Origin: Hyphomicrobium denitrificans 1NES1
GTDB lineage: Bacteria; Pseudomonadota; Alphaproteobacteria; Rhizobiales; Hyphomicrobiaceae
Length of the DNA: 64,000 nucleotides
Reading direction: 5' to 3'
NCBI RefSeq assembly: GCF_000230975.2
Contig: NC_021172.1
Coordinates: 2,356,001-2,420,000 of the forward strand
Part shown: positions 18,506 through 28,403 of the stretch, in pieces
Layout of the letters: the number at the start of each line of letters is the position of its first letter
Position numbering within the stretch: the stretch's first letter is position 1
Position numbers and translations under genes: made by a program
The notes under the pieces: generated by a model
What the model was told of the DNA's origin: nothing
Database searches by the model: none
What the model saw: the letters and a program-made list of their open reading frames with translations, nothing else

Positions 18506-19747
18506 TTAAATTTTCATGCCGAGGTGCTTGGCGACGGTGAAAAGGTCTTTATCGCCGCGGCCCGATACGTTCACCACGAGCAGATTGTCTTTCGGCAGCT
18601 TCGGCGCGAGCTTCATCACATGTGCCAAAGCGTGGCTCGGCTCCAGCGCTGGAATGATGCCTTCGAGCCGCGTGCAGACCTGCAGCGCTTCGAGCGCTTC
18701 CTTGTCCGTCACCGCGACATAGGTCACGCGGCCAATGTCTTTCAGCCATGAATGCTCCGGTCCGACGCCCGGATAATCGAGCCCGGCCGAAATCGAATGG
18801 CCTTCGAGGATTTGTCCGTCGCCATCCTGCAGGAGATAGGTCCGGTTTCCATGCAGCACGCCGGGAGAGCCGCCGTTCATCGACGCAGCATGACCATTCT
18901 CAACATTCAATCCATGTCCGCCTGCTTCTACGCCGTAAATCGCAACGTCCTTATCGTCGAGGAATGGATGGAAGATGCCGATCGCATTCGAGCCGCCGCC
19001 GATGCATGCAACGATCGTATCGGGCAATCGGCCTTCCGCTTCCATCATCTGCGTACGGACCTCGTTACCGATGATCGCCTGAAAATCGCGAACCATTGCC
19101 GGATAAGGATGCGGACCGGCCGCCGTACCGATCAGATAATAGGTGTCGCGAACATTCGTTACCCAGTCGCGCAGTGCTTCGTTCATCGCGTCTTTGAGCG
19201 TGCCGGCACCGGATGTCACCGGATTGAGTTTGGCGCCGAGAAGCGCCATGCGCGCGACGTTCGGCGACTGACGCTCGACATCCGTCGCGCCCATGTAGAT
19301 TTCGCACGGTATGCCGTACTTGGCACAGACGGTCGCGACGGCGACACCGTGCTGTCCAGCGCCCGTCTCGGCGATGATGCGCGTCTTGCCCATACGCCGC
19401 GCCAGCAGGATTTGCCCAAGACAATTGTTGATCTTGTGCGAGCCCGTGTGGTTGAGTTCTTCGCGCTTGAAATAGATCTTCGCACCGCTAAGCTCGGCGC
19501 TCATCCGCTCGGCGTAATAGAGCGGGCTCGGGCGGCCGCCGTAATGCTTGTTGAGCGACTGAAGCTCGCGCTGAAATTCAGGGTCGGTCTTCGCCGCATT
19601 ATAAGCGCGCTCGAGATCAAGGATCAGCGGCATCAAGGTTTCGGCGACGAAACGGCCTCCGAAGATACCGAAGAAACCTTTGTCGTCCGGGCCTGTCGCG
19701 TAGCTGTTGAGCTTCGCTTCTTCGACCTTCTTTTGCGTCGTCACCAT
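18506..19747 (-). CDS. trpB: Tryptophan synthase beta chain
   Basis: A 413-residue PLP enzyme that joins indole and serine to tryptophan. PLP binds Lys105 in the motif [11 protein letters not shown]; the phosphate-binding [10 protein letters not shown] loop is present near residue 236. The start ATG 19747 has TTAGGTAG upstream and gives the usual N terminus; an ATG at 19774 is less likely. It is separated from trpF by 36 bp. The DUF559 cassette begins right after its stop. Confidence 0.96.
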   Translation of the reverse strand: MVTTQKKVEEAKLNSYATGPDDKGFFGIFGGRFVAETLMPLILDLERAYNAAKTDPEFQRELQSLNKHYGGRPSPLYYAERMSAELSGAKIYFKREELNHTGSHKINNCLGQILLARRMGKTRIIAETGAGQHGVAVATVCAKYGIPCEIYMGATDVERQSPNVARMALLGAKLNPVTSGAGTLKDAMNEALRDWVTNVRDTYYLIGTAAGPHPYPAMVRDFQAIIGNEVRTQMMEAEGRLPDTIVACIGGGSNAIGIFHPFLDDKDVAIYGVEAGGHGLNVENGHAASMNGGSPGVLHGNRTYLLQDGDGQILEGHSISAGLDYPGVGPEHSWLKDIGRVTYVAVTDKEALEALQVCTRLEGIIPALEPSHALAHVMKLAPKLPKDNLLVVNVSGRGDKDLFTVAKHLGMKI

Positions 19748-19783
19748 CGATCTACCTAAGCCGCGAAACAGCATTTAATCCTG

Positions 19784-20434
19784 TCAGCTCTGATTAGCCG
19801 TCTTTACGGCCTGAAGAAAGCGGCGGATCAAATCCGCGTCTTTGACCCCGGGCGCGGTTTCAACACCCGACGAAACATCGACCGACTGTGGACATGTCGC
19901 GCGAATGGCCTCCTGAACATTGTCGGGGGTGAGCCCGCCCGACAGCATGAATGGGATATCTCGCGAAACGGCATCAAGAACCGCCCAATCAAAGGCCTGT
20001 CCGTGCCCTCCGGGACGGGTCGCGCCAGAAGGCGCCTTGGCATCGAACAGGATCAAGTCCGCAACTTTCGTATAGGTCTTGGCGAGCGCCGCGTCTTCCG
20101 AAGTTCTGACCGGCATTGCCTTGATTATCTTACATCCGAACTTCTCTTTCACCTCAACAACGCGCTCCGGCGTTTCGCTCCCATGAAGCTGGAGGAAATC
20201 CGGCGCAATCTCTTTCGCGATCTCATCGAGCACTGCGTCCGTCGCATCGACCGTCAGCGCAACAATATCGCCCCTGCCGCGGGCCTGCTCAGCAAGGCGC
20301 CGTGCCGCCGCAATTTCAAGGTGCCGGGGGCTCGGCGCGAAAAAGACGAAACCGACATAATCTGCGCCCCCGTCAATGGCAGCCGCCAACGCTTCGCGCG
20401 TATTGAGCCCGCAAATCTTGGTTTTTGTCGTCAT
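19784..20434 (-). CDS. trpF: Phosphoribosylanthranilate isomerase
   Basis: A 216-residue TIM-barrel isomerase of tryptophan synthesis. It opens with KTKICGLNTREAL (catalytic Cys) and has the LQLHGSETPERV and FMLSGGLTPDNV motifs; the catalytic Asp lies in TVDATDAVLDE. It is the first gene of the trpF-trpB-(DUF559)-trpA run. Confidence 0.94.
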   Translation of the reverse strand: MTTKTKICGLNTREALAAAIDGGADYVGFVFFAPSPRHLEIAAARRLAEQARGRGDIVALTVDATDAVLDEIAKEIAPDFLQLHGSETPERVVEVKEKFGCKIIKAMPVRTSEDAALAKTYTKVADLILFDAKAPSGATRPGGHGQAFDWAVLDAVSRDIPFMLSGGLTPDNVQEAIRATCPQSVDVSSGVETAPGVKDADLIRRFLQAVKTANQS

Positions 20435-20444
20435 AGGCGAGCCG

Positions 20445-20681
20445 TTATGCCGGCTTGCCCGTCAAACGGCGCTTTTGCCAGCGTTTCAAAGCGATGAATG
20501 TCCAAACACCTTCCACCAGCCCAAACGGCCAAGCGCCCTGCAGGAAGCCGTAAATCGACCCCATCGCGCAGGCGACCGCAAAACCTAGAATGCACCAAGG
20601 GCTGTTATCCTCGAAGGCGTAGAACAGCAACATCAGAGATACGGCCACGAGACCGAAGAGCGTCAATGCATCGAATGTCAT
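20445..20681 (-). CDS. Small integral membrane protein of unknown function
   Basis: A 78-residue protein with three hydrophobic segments at about residues 6-22, 29-47 and 50-64, ending in a basic tail (LKRWQKRRLTGK). The region GAWPFGLVEGVWTFIALKRW looks conserved. It lies 10 bp upstream of trpF and is probably cotranscribed with it and with lapA. I do not recognise a function. Confidence 0.65.
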   Translation of the reverse strand: MTFDALTLFGLVAVSLMLLFYAFEDNSPWCILGFAVACAMGSIYGFLQGAWPFGLVEGVWTFIALKRWQKRRLTGKPA

Positions 20682-20696
20682 CGAACGCTCACGGCA

Positions 20697-21044
20697 TCAA
20701 CGACTTGCGATGGCAAGATCGGTTCCCGTCGCAGCTTTCGCCTCGCGTTCGCGCGTCAACCGATCAGCTTCCGCTTGCCAACGCTGGGCGCGCTGGCCTT
20801 GCGCGCGGGCGGTCTGCCGCCAACGGCTTTGCCCCATCCACGTTGCAACGCCACCGAGGATAACGCCGATGACAAGCGCGCCGAGAAGATAGGCATAAAA
20901 CGGCATTTCGATCGAAAGCGCCGGATTCTCCGGTTTGAAGGGATCGAGGATCAACGAAACCGGCTGCCGATTGGACACGGCGATGGCAACGAGAATAACC
21001 CCAATCGGGAACGCAATAAAAAGCGCCAAAATACGCCTAAACAC
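20697..21044 (-). CDS. lapA: LapA-domain (DUF1049) membrane protein
   Basis: A 115-residue protein with two membrane helices (residues 5-23 and 49-70) and the family segment AVSNRQPVSLILDPF. The C-terminal part is charged and helical, likely a coiled coil in the cytosol. In E. coli, LapA works with LapB in control of lipopolysaccharide synthesis; whether this homologue does so is not known. It lies just downstream of ihfB, a common arrangement. Confidence 0.82.
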   Translation of the reverse strand: MFRRILALFIAFPIGVILVAIAVSNRQPVSLILDPFKPENPALSIEMPFYAYLLGALVIGVILGGVATWMGQSRWRQTARAQGQRAQRWQAEADRLTREREAKAATGTDLAIASR

Positions 21045-21074
21045 GATCGTACCTCGCTATTTCGTCTCGCGACG

Positions 21075-21374
21075 CTACATCGGATGTTGGCCGTTGAGCG
21101 CATTCAGACGATCGCGAAGCTCCTTGCCGGTTTTAAAAAACGGCACGAACTTTTCGGCAACCGCCACCGTCGTCCCCGTGCGCGGATTGCGCCCTTGGCG
21201 CGACGCCCGATGCTTTACGGTGAAGGCGCCGAAACCGCGAAGCTCGACACGATCGCCACGCGACAGCGCATCAACGATTTCATCGAAGATGACGTTGATG
21301 ATGCGCTCCACATCGCGATGATAAAGGTGCGGATTTGCAGTCGCGATTTTTTGAACAAGCTCCGATTTGATCAC
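21075..21374 (-). CDS. ihfB: Integration host factor subunit beta
   Basis: A 99-residue HU/IHF-family DNA-bending protein. It has [25 protein letters not shown], with the conserved Pro-containing beta arm that inserts into the minor groove. I choose GTG 21374: GGGGAG precedes it and it yields the family N terminus (M)[11 protein letters not shown] longer frame starts at 21401. Confidence 0.94.
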   Translation of the reverse strand: MIKSELVQKIATANPHLYHRDVERIINVIFDEIVDALSRGDRVELRGFGAFTVKHRASRQGRNPRTGTTVAVAEKFVPFFKTGKELRDRLNALNGQHPM

Positions 21375-21407
21375 GTCTCGCTCCCCAGCAACAGCGATCA
21401 TTTCTCC

Positions 21408-22373
21408 TTATTTTTCAGAAGGGTGCCAAACTGAAAGCAGACCGTCAAGACCGAGCGTTGAAATCGAGCGATCTTGAGCGAGGAAATTTACGAGTTCCCC
21501 GGCGCCCGAACCGAGAAGCACCCCGGCGACCCGGGCCGACATCCAGGCGAAGCCATAGGAGTTCGACGACTGCGGCTTCCAATCGACGAGTTTGGCGTTC
21601 TGAGGCACGTTTTTCTCATCTTTCAGCCATTTGACGGCCTCGTCCTCACCGCCGATCTGGTCGACGAGCTTGGCCTGCAGCGCCTCGCGCCCTGAGAAAA
21701 TCCGCCCATCCAAAAGCCCGGGAATGTCAGCCGCCTTGACGCCGCGGCGGGTCTCAACAAGGTTCACGAACCACTTGAATCCATCATTCACCATGCCCTG
21801 GGCAACCTGCTTGCCACCTTCGTCCAGAGGCTCAAACGGCGACGGAGAGGCCTTGAGCGGTCCGCTCTTTACCTCGTTCACCTTGACGCCGACCTTGTCC
21901 AGAAGCTGCACGAACTCGGGCCACTGGACGATGACGCCGACGGAACCGGTGATCGAGTTGCCGCGGGCCACAATGTGGTCGGTCGCAAGACCGGCAATAT
22001 AAGCCGCGGACGCCGCAACCGTGCCGAATTGAGCGACGATCGGTTTCTTGGCCGCGACAGCACGCAATCCTTCATAAAGCGCTTCGCCGCCCGTCGTCGT
22101 GCCGCCGGGACTGTTCACATAAAGCAGAACGCCGGCGACACTGTTGTCGTCGGCAATGTCCTTAAGCATTTTAAGCTGATCGCGGTCTTCCGTGATCGTG
22201 CCTTCGATCGTGATGCGCGCGATCTGCTTTTCGCCAGTAAGCGTCGCGAGCTTGTCGCCGCCGAGCGTCAGCACGCCGATTGCAATCAAGATTGCGGCAA
22301 GGCCGGCTGCGCGCCAGAACGTGACCGACCGGCGAAGCCGGCGACGATCCAAAACTGTTTCCGTTTCAAGCAT
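21408..22373 (-). CDS. sppA: Signal peptide peptidase SppA (short form)
   Basis: A 321-residue membrane-bound serine protease of family S49 that degrades cleaved signal peptides. One N-terminal membrane anchor lies at residues 18-37. The catalytic Ser/Lys dyad is readable as Ser122 (FGTVAASAAY) and Lys174 (VKSGPLKASPSPF). The NSPGG motif near residue 87 forms the oxyanion region. The start at 22373 avoids a charged extension and has AAGG upstream. It lies between ihfB and rpsA, as in many relatives. Confidence 0.9.
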   Translation of the reverse strand: MLETETVLDRRRLRRSVTFWRAAGLAAILIAIGVLTLGGDKLATLTGEKQIARITIEGTITEDRDQLKMLKDIADDNSVAGVLLYVNSPGGTTTGGEALYEGLRAVAAKKPIVAQFGTVAASAAYIAGLATDHIVARGNSITGSVGVIVQWPEFVQLLDKVGVKVNEVKSGPLKASPSPFEPLDEGGKQVAQGMVNDGFKWFVNLVETRRGVKAADIPGLLDGRIFSGREALQAKLVDQIGGEDEAVKWLKDEKNVPQNAKLVDWKPQSSNSYGFAWMSARVAGVLLGSGAGELVNFLAQDRSISTLGLDGLLSVWHPSEK

Positions 22374-22565
22374 GGGGGAGTGCCTTTCCGTCAACGGATC
22401 GCGCCCTCGCATCGTGGAAAAAGTTCGAGAGGCGCTCTAAGGGGCGAAAGGTAGGCAAGGTTCGGGCCGCGGGCAACCGAGACGTCTGCGGCCTCTCGGA
22501 TAAAAGTTAAGCGCGCGACAAAGATTGCCGCGCGCCTTGCGCGTATTGCGTTGAAGGAACAACGA

Positions 22566-24287
22566 TCACTCGCCGTCTTCGGCTCCCTCGCGCTTCTTGA
22601 TGGCGGCCTTGAAGATATCGCCGAGCGAGGCGCCCGAATCCGACGATCCGTACTGCGCCACCGCCTGCTTCTCTTCGGCAAGTTCAAGAGCCTTGATCGA
22701 AACGGCGATACGGCGTGCTGCCTTATCGACCGAGACAACGGCCGCATCGACCTTGTCGCCGACGTTGAACCGCTCGGGACGCTGCTCGGAACGATCACGC
22801 GAGAGATCGCCGCGCTTGACGAACGATGTCAGCTCACTGTCGGCAATCTTTACCTCGATGCCGGCATCGCTGACCGACGTCACCGTGCACGTCACGGCGT
22901 CGCCCTTCTTGTATTTCGCCATGGCGTCGGCGGGATCGCCCGCAAGCTGCTTGATGCCAAGCGAAATGCGCTCCTTTGCGCCGTCGACGTCGAGCACGAC
23001 AGCTTTGACGTTGTCGCCCTTCTTGTAGTCCTTGATGACCTCGTCGCCCGGCTTCTGCCAGTCGAGATCGGAGAGATGGACCATGCCGTCGATGCCGTTG
23101 TCGAGCCCGATGAACAGGCCGAACTCGGTGATGTTGCGGATCGGACCTTCGACGACCGAGCCCTTCGGATGCGCGGTCAGGAACCCATCCCACGGATTTT
23201 CCTGCGTCTGCTTCAGGCCGAGCGAGATACGGCGCTTCTGCGGATCGACCTCGAGAACCTGAACCTCGACCTGCTGGCTCGTCGAAACGATCTTGCCGGG
23301 GTGCGTGTTCTTCTTCGTCCAGCTCATTTCCGAGACATGGATCAGGCCTTCGACGCCCGGCTCCAGTTCGACGAACGCTCCGTAGTCCGCGATGTTCGTC
23401 ACGGCTCCCTTGACGCGCGCGCCGACCGGATACTTCGCCTCGATCGACGACCACGGATCGGATTGCAGTTGCTTCATGCCGAGCGAGATACGCTGCGTTT
23501 CGGGGTTGATGCGGATGATCTGCACCTTCACCGTATCGCCGACGTTCAGGATCTCGGACGGATGATTGACGCGGCGCCATGCCATGTCGGTGACATGCAG
23601 CAGGCCGTCGATGCCCCCGAGATCGATGAACGCACCGTAGTCGGTGATGTTCTTGACGAGGCCGTCGATGATCTGACCCTCGGCGAGGCGCGCCACAATC
23701 TCCGTGCGCTGCTCGGCACGGCTCTCTTCCAGCACCGAACGGCGCGAGACGACGATGTTGCCGCGACGGCGATCCATCTTGAGGATCTGGAACGGCTGCG
23801 GCTGATGCATCAGCGGTCCGATATCGCGCACGGGACGGATATCGACTTGCGAGCCCGGAAGGAACGCAACCGCACCGTCGAGATCGACGGTGAAACCGCC
23901 CTTCACCTTATTGAAGATGACGCCCGTCACCTTCTCGCCCTTCTCATAGAGACGTTCCAGGCGCGTCCAGCTCTCTTCGCGGCGAGCCTTGTCGCGCGAC
24001 AGCACCGCTTCACCGAGCGCATTTTCGACGCGCTCCAGGTACACTTCGACGGTATCACCGACCTTGAGATCGCCCGGCTTGCCGCCGATGCCGAATTCCT
24101 TCATCGCGACCCGGCCTTCCATCTTCAGGCCGACGTCAATGATCGCCATGTCTTTCTCGATGCCGACGATCTTGCCCTTTACGACGGAGCCCTCGAACAG
24201 GTCATCCTTGGCAAGGCTTTCGGCGAGCAGCGCGGCAAAATCCTCGCGCGACGGATTCAATTCTTTTGAAGCAACTTCAGCTGACAT
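22566..24287 (-). CDS. rpsA: 30S ribosomal protein S1
   Basis: A 573-residue protein with six S1 RNA-binding repeats. The repeats begin near residues 30, 117, 203, 288, 375 and 462 and show motifs such as DYGAFIDLGGIDGLLHVTDM and DYGAFVELEPGVEGLIHVSEM. S1 unfolds mRNA and delivers it to the ribosome. The AGGAGA just upstream of ATG 24287 is a strong Shine-Dalgarno site. The 5' leader has a GCGCATGCGC palindrome inside a CCCCG/CGGGG stem at 24312-24336, which may be an autoregulatory or attenuator hairpin; that is inference. Confidence 0.96.
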   Translation of the reverse strand: MSAEVASKELNPSREDFAALLAESLAKDDLFEGSVVKGKIVGIEKDMAIIDVGLKMEGRVAMKEFGIGGKPGDLKVGDTVEVYLERVENALGEAVLSRDKARREESWTRLERLYEKGEKVTGVIFNKVKGGFTVDLDGAVAFLPGSQVDIRPVRDIGPLMHQPQPFQILKMDRRRGNIVVSRRSVLEESRAEQRTEIVARLAEGQIIDGLVKNITDYGAFIDLGGIDGLLHVTDMAWRRVNHPSEILNVGDTVKVQIIRINPETQRISLGMKQLQSDPWSSIEAKYPVGARVKGAVTNIADYGAFVELEPGVEGLIHVSEMSWTKKNTHPGKIVSTSQQVEVQVLEVDPQKRRISLGLKQTQENPWDGFLTAHPKGSVVEGPIRNITEFGLFIGLDNGIDGMVHLSDLDWQKPGDEVIKDYKKGDNVKAVVLDVDGAKERISLGIKQLAGDPADAMAKYKKGDAVTCTVTSVSDAGIEVKIADSELTSFVKRGDLSRDRSEQRPERFNVGDKVDAAVVSVDKAARRIAVSIKALELAEEKQAVAQYGSSDSGASLGDIFKAAIKKREGAEDGE

Positions 24288-24475
24288 TCGGTCTCCTTCG
24301 TCTAAGACGGAAACCCCGAGCGCATGCGCACGGGGCGATGTTGGGATGAAATGTGGAGGACGCCAAAGCTGCCGGCCCGCGCACCGCGCGAAGCCAAACC
24401 TTGGGCGTCGGATGTTCTGGATGTGTGATGCTGCCGTGATGGGCGTCAGCCCTGCCGGTCAGAATTCGGGCCTGC

Positions 24476-25036
24476 TTACAGGCCCAACCGGCTGATCTTC
24501 CTCATGACCAATCCGACGGCGGCGTCGAATGCGCGAAGGTATAGCGGAGGTGGTAGCCCTACGCAAGAGGCATCCGGCAGGTGCAAGGCGGTCGATTCTT
24601 CGGCCTGCGAAGGTGCACAATCGCCGATTGGCCGTTTCCCGGCAAACCCAAAGACAGTCGCGGGCAGTGCCCCGGAAGCGCCGCGGCCATACCGCTCTCG
24701 AATTCGCCGAGTTGGTTCGGCGCGTTGATGAAGAGATAGTACCGCTCCGACCCGTCCGCGCATGGTATCGAGCGTCGCGAGTTGAACTAGGGAGATGCGT
24801 ATGACGACGCTGGTCGTGTCCGCCGCATCGGCGATACCTAGCGCCGCAAGCGGCAGCGGCACTAACTGCGATAGCGCGAAAACGACGGTTGCCACGCCGA
24901 ATACGATGACGGCCTGGAACATCCTCATGCCGGCGCCGCTGGAGATCGGGTGGTGCGCGAGATAGGCCGTCATCGTCGGCGCGCCTACAGCGGGCGCGGC
25001 GCGAAGCACGCCAAACACATACTGACGTAGAGGCAC
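24476..25036 (-). pseudogene. Relic of an EntS-type MFS exporter (truncated and frameshifted)
   Basis: On the minus strand, one frame gives VFGVLRAAPAVGAPTMTAYL, then AVIVFGVATVVFALSQ and SVVIRISLVQLATLDTMRGR, which match the second half of DUF894/EntS-like major facilitator exporters. At about 24735 the homology moves to another frame, which reads LFINAPNQLGEFESGMAAAL. The N-terminal half is missing and the C-terminal end is scrambled. The gene is therefore dead. It fills the space between rpsA and a small secreted protein. Confidence 0.7.
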
Positions 25037-25182
25037 TACGGACGGCTTGCATAAAACTCGTCGGGTTCATTTCGCGAAGTAATTTGGCAATGGGTCTGAA
25101 TCACTGCAAAGTGGTTCGCCTATCGAGGGAACCACGTCCGCCACGCCGGCGTTAAGGCAAGGGTAATTCCAAGGAGACGGAT

Positions 25183-25446
25183 ATGAAGAAGGTCGCGGTT
25201 TTCGCGGCGGTTGTGCTTGCGCTTTCGACAGGCTCGGCGTTTGCCGTCAGCCAAGCGGTGAAGGATGCATGCAGCGCGGACTATGTCGCTTATTGCGGCA
25301 AGTTCAAGGTTGGTACAGCGGCGCTCAAGTCGTGCATGCGCGAACATCGGCACATGTTGGGGGCAGGCTGCATCAAAGCTCTCGGCCAATCGAGCGAAGT
25401 CACCGCTGAGGACATTGCTCAGTACAAGCGAGAGAATGGGAAGTAG
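25183..25446 (+). CDS. Small secreted four-cysteine protein
   Basis: An 87-residue precursor with a clear Sec signal peptide (residues 1-21, cleavage likely after SAFA). The mature part has a regular cysteine pattern: ACSADYVAYC, SCMREH and GCIKAL. The spacing suggests two disulphides and a small helical periplasmic domain. AAGGAGA precedes the start. Proteins of this kind are common in Hyphomicrobiales; I know of no function. Confidence 0.75.
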   Translation: MKKVAVFAAVVLALSTGSAFAVSQAVKDACSADYVAYCGKFKVGTAALKSCMREHRHMLGAGCIKALGQSSEVTAEDIAQYKRENGK

Positions 25447-25482
25447 CCCATAGACGCCCTTCGGGGTGTCTATTCGTTTCGC

Positions 25483-26124
25483 CTACTTCGCTACTTTTGC
25501 CGCGATCAGCGCGAGGACGGCTGCAAACGTTTGCTCGGCATCTAAATTGGTCGTGTCGAGGTGAAGGGCATCGGCGGCCGCTTCAAGCGGCGCAATAGTC
25601 CGGCCGCTGTCGCGAGCATCGCGGCGACGCAGATCTTCAAGCACGGTTTCATAGGGAATGGCCTCGCCGCGACCCTGATGCTCGAGGTAGCGGCGATGTG
25701 CACGTGCCTCGTCCGAGGCTGTGACAAAGATCTTGATGTGCGCGTCCGGGCAAACGACAGTCCCTATGTCACGCCCATCCAGAACCGCGCCGCGCGCACC
25801 GCTTCGCGCAAAGTTGCGCTGGTAGTCAAGCAACGCTGCACGAACAGCCGGGATCTTGGCGACGATCGATGCCTTGTCGCCCGCAAGAGGTCCCCGCAAG
25901 CCGGGGTCGCCCAAGGTCTGCGCATCGATCGACTGAGCGGCAACGACCGCCGCAGCCGCATCTTCGAGTTGCCCGCTTTTTGCTTCCACGTCGCGGGCAA
26001 CCGCTCGATAAAGAAGCCCCGTGTCGAGGTAGGGCACCCCAAGATGCTCGGCAAGTTTCTTTGCAACTGTTCCTTTGCCAGACGCCGCAGGCCCGTCGAT
26101 TGCGATGATCAATCGAGAACTCAT
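25483..26124 (-). CDS. cmk: Cytidylate kinase
   Basis: A 213-residue CMP/dCMP kinase with P-loop [11 protein letters not shown] at residues 9-19 and the [13 protein letters not shown] segment that binds the CMP base. [13 protein letters not shown] is also conserved. Its start overlaps the aroA stop by four bases (ATGA), so the two are translationally coupled. Confidence 0.95.
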   Translation of the reverse strand: MSSRLIIAIDGPAASGKGTVAKKLAEHLGVPYLDTGLLYRAVARDVEAKSGQLEDAAAAVVAAQSIDAQTLGDPGLRGPLAGDKASIVAKIPAVRAALLDYQRNFARSGARGAVLDGRDIGTVVCPDAHIKIFVTASDEARAHRRYLEHQGRGEAIPYETVLEDLRRRDARDSGRTIAPLEAAADALHLDTTNLDAEQTFAAVLALIAAKVAK

Positions 26125-27461
26125 TGATCCGGCGCCTCTTGATATCTGGCACCGAGCGTTTCCATCAGTCCGCGGAACTCGGGAAAGCTCGTCGCGATCA
26201 TCGTGGTATCGTCGACAGAGATCGGCCTTTCACTCGCGAGCCCTGCCGTCAGAAATGCCATTGCAATACGATGATCGAGATGCGTCGCGACGCAGCCCCC
26301 CCCTTTCATCCGCTGTTTCCCTTCGACGATCAGGCTATCGCCGTCGATGCGCACCGCTACGCCGTTGGCTTCCAGCCCCGCCGCGGTCGCCTGCAACCGG
26401 TCGCTTTCCTTGACCTTGAGTTCCGCAAGCCCATCCATTTGCGTCGTGCCCTTCGCGAACGCCGAAATCGCCGCAAGCACCGGATATTCGTCGATCATCG
26501 ACGGCGCGCGTTCGGCAGGCACACGGACGCCCTTCATCTCCGACGCGCGAACCCGAATGTCGGCTATGGGCTCGCCTCCCTCCTCGCGTTCGTTGAGCAG
26601 CGTGACGTCTCCGCCCATTTCTTGCAGCGTGGTGTAGAGCCCGGTTCGAGTCGGATTGACCAGCACGCCTTCGATCGTCACGTCGGAACCAGGCACGATC
26701 AGCGCAGCCGCCACCAGGAACGCCGCCGACGATGGGTCGCCCGGAACTAGAATATCTCGTCCGGCAAGCTCGGCATCGCCTCTGACGGTAATGTGCCGCC
26801 CACCTTCCTTTTCGACCACTCGGACATCAGCCCCGAAATGGCGAAGCATGCGCTCGGTGTGGTCGCGCGTCGCCTCGTGCTCGATGACGGTCGTCTCACC
26901 CGCCGCATGGAGACCGGCAAGCAGAACAGCGCTTTTGACCTGTGCTGACGGCACCGGCAGCGGATAGACGATCGGAATGAGCTCGCTGGTTCCGCGCAGC
27001 GTCAACGGCAGAGTTTCCTTGCCGGGCTCGAGAACCTGCAATCCCATTTGCATCAGCGGCCCCAGGACGCGCCGCATCGGCCGCCGCGACAATGATGCGT
27101 CGCCGGTCATCTGAACCGTGATCGGATGTCCCGCGATGACGCCCATCATTAGGCGTGCGCCCGTTCCGGAATTGCCGAAATCGAGCGGCGCTGCAGGTTG
27201 ACGAAGGCCACCGGGCCCTCGACCCTTCACCTCCCACACGTCACCGCGCTTTTCAGTGGCGGCGCCCAAGGCTGAGACGGCACGGGCGGTATTGACGACA
27301 TCCTCCGCCTGCAAGAGGCCGCGAATGCGAGTCGTGCCGGTCGCCAATGCCCCAAAAATCAGGGCTCTGTGCGAGATCGATTTATCTCCGGGGAGCCGAA
27401 CGCGGCCGCGCAATGGAGATGCGCGCATCACGGCAAGGGGCTTCGCAGTCGAGGCTTTCAA
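26121..27461 (-). CDS. aroA: 3-phosphoshikimate 1-carboxyvinyltransferase (EPSP synthase), class II
   Basis: A 446-residue enzyme of the shikimate pathway. It has [13 protein letters not shown] near residue 23 and the class II hallmarks GDKSIS, RDHTE, SAQVKS and NPTRTG, as in the Agrobacterium CP4 type. The glyphosate-relevant loop reads FGNSGTGAR, with Gly where the CP4 enzyme has Ala, so tolerance should not be assumed. It is coupled to cmk by a four-base overlap. Confidence 0.95.
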   Translation of the reverse strand: MKASTAKPLAVMRASPLRGRVRLPGDKSISHRALIFGALATGTTRIRGLLQAEDVVNTARAVSALGAATEKRGDVWEVKGRGPGGLRQPAAPLDFGNSGTGARLMMGVIAGHPITVQMTGDASLSRRPMRRVLGPLMQMGLQVLEPGKETLPLTLRGTSELIPIVYPLPVPSAQVKSAVLLAGLHAAGETTVIEHEATRDHTERMLRHFGADVRVVEKEGGRHITVRGDAELAGRDILVPGDPSSAAFLVAAALIVPGSDVTIEGVLVNPTRTGLYTTLQEMGGDVTLLNEREEGGEPIADIRVRASEMKGVRVPAERAPSMIDEYPVLAAISAFAKGTTQMDGLAELKVKESDRLQATAAGLEANGVAVRIDGDSLIVEGKQRMKGGGCVATHLDHRIAMAFLTAGLASERPISVDDTTMIATSFPEFRGLMETLGARYQEAPDQ

Positions 27462-27675
27462 GATCGAAAATCCAGGCTAAAGGACAACCGGCGTGCTAAT
27501 CTGGCGCAGGAATTGCGGGCGATATGGGCCTGCACCGCAACGCCCTGTCAACGCTAGTGTCACGGCGGGGTCAAGGTGTCTTGACGCACGCCAGACGATC
27601 TCCACTTTTCGTTTTGACAGCCCGCATCGGCTATGGCAGACGGGCTCCCTCAATTCCTGAGTTTCGAGGCCCATT

Positions 27676-28053
27676 ATGGCGACCAAGCAAGCGCGCGGGA
27701 CGAAGCGTACCTGCCAGAGCTGCGACGAGCGGTTCTACGATCTCGACCGCGACCCTATCGTTTGCCCGTTCTGCGGCAGCAAATATGTGATTGCCTCATC
27801 GCCCGCCGCACTGGCCGCGCTCCAGGCTGAGCAGCGCGACCTAGCGGCCAAGAAGGCAAAGAAGCCAGTTCAATCGGACGACGAAGGCGAATTGCCGGCA
27901 GTCGAGGGCGAGGAGGCGCTCGCCGACGTCGAATCCGACGACACCGGCGGCGCCGATGACGATGAAACCTTCCTCGAGGAAGAAGAGGAAGAGGGCGGCG
28001 ATGTTTCCAACATCATCGGCGGCCCAGCGGGTGAAGGCGACGAAGAGCCCTAA
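27676..28053 (+). CDS. TIGR02300 family protein (zinc-ribbon, acidic tail)
   Basis: A 125-residue protein with a CQSCDERFYDLDRDPIVCPFC zinc-ribbon-like core near residues 13-33, typical of the alphaproteobacterial TIGR02300 family. The rest is a highly acidic, probably disordered tail rich in Glu and Asp (DDDETFLEEEEEEGGDVSN). It is transcribed away from aroA and lies upstream of a tRNA-Ala gene, as in relatives. The function is unknown. Confidence 0.88.
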   Translation: MATKQARGTKRTCQSCDERFYDLDRDPIVCPFCGSKYVIASSPAALAALQAEQRDLAAKKAKKPVQSDDEGELPAVEGEEALADVESDDTGGADDDETFLEEEEEEGGDVSNIIGGPAGEGDEEP

Positions 28054-28146
28054 ACCCGAACAAACGTTCTTGATGTTTCCGCCTGAACGACTTATCAGGC
28101 GGGTTCTGCGCGGCGGATGATAGAGTTCCCGCGCTCCCAACGGATT

Positions 28147-28222
<76 letters not shown>

Positions 28223-28403
28223 GCCTTCGCCCTGCGGAGGCTCTGTGCACTCGCATAGCGAGATAAGCCGTAGAGACGGCTCTCATTTGCAAAAAATCCG
28301 AAACGGCTGACCTGCGCGGACTTTTTCTATAGTCTTCCCCGCGACCGATATGCGCAGCCGGTCTGCGCCAAAAAATCTTGGGAGCCAAGGGGGAGCAGAA
28401 CCG

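Noticed and set aside
18752..19759. 335-codon plus-strand frame opposite trpB
   Set aside because: Antisense shadow of trpB.
22551..24269. 572-codon open frame on the plus strand opposite rpsA
   Set aside because: It is an antisense shadow of a GC-rich gene with strong codon bias; its sequence is low-complexity and the S1 repeats on the other strand explain the openness.
26121..27461. Glyphosate-tolerant EPSP synthase
   Set aside because: Class II motifs are present, but the key loop has Gly (NSGTGAR) where the tolerant CP4 enzyme has Ala, so tolerance is not supported by sequence.
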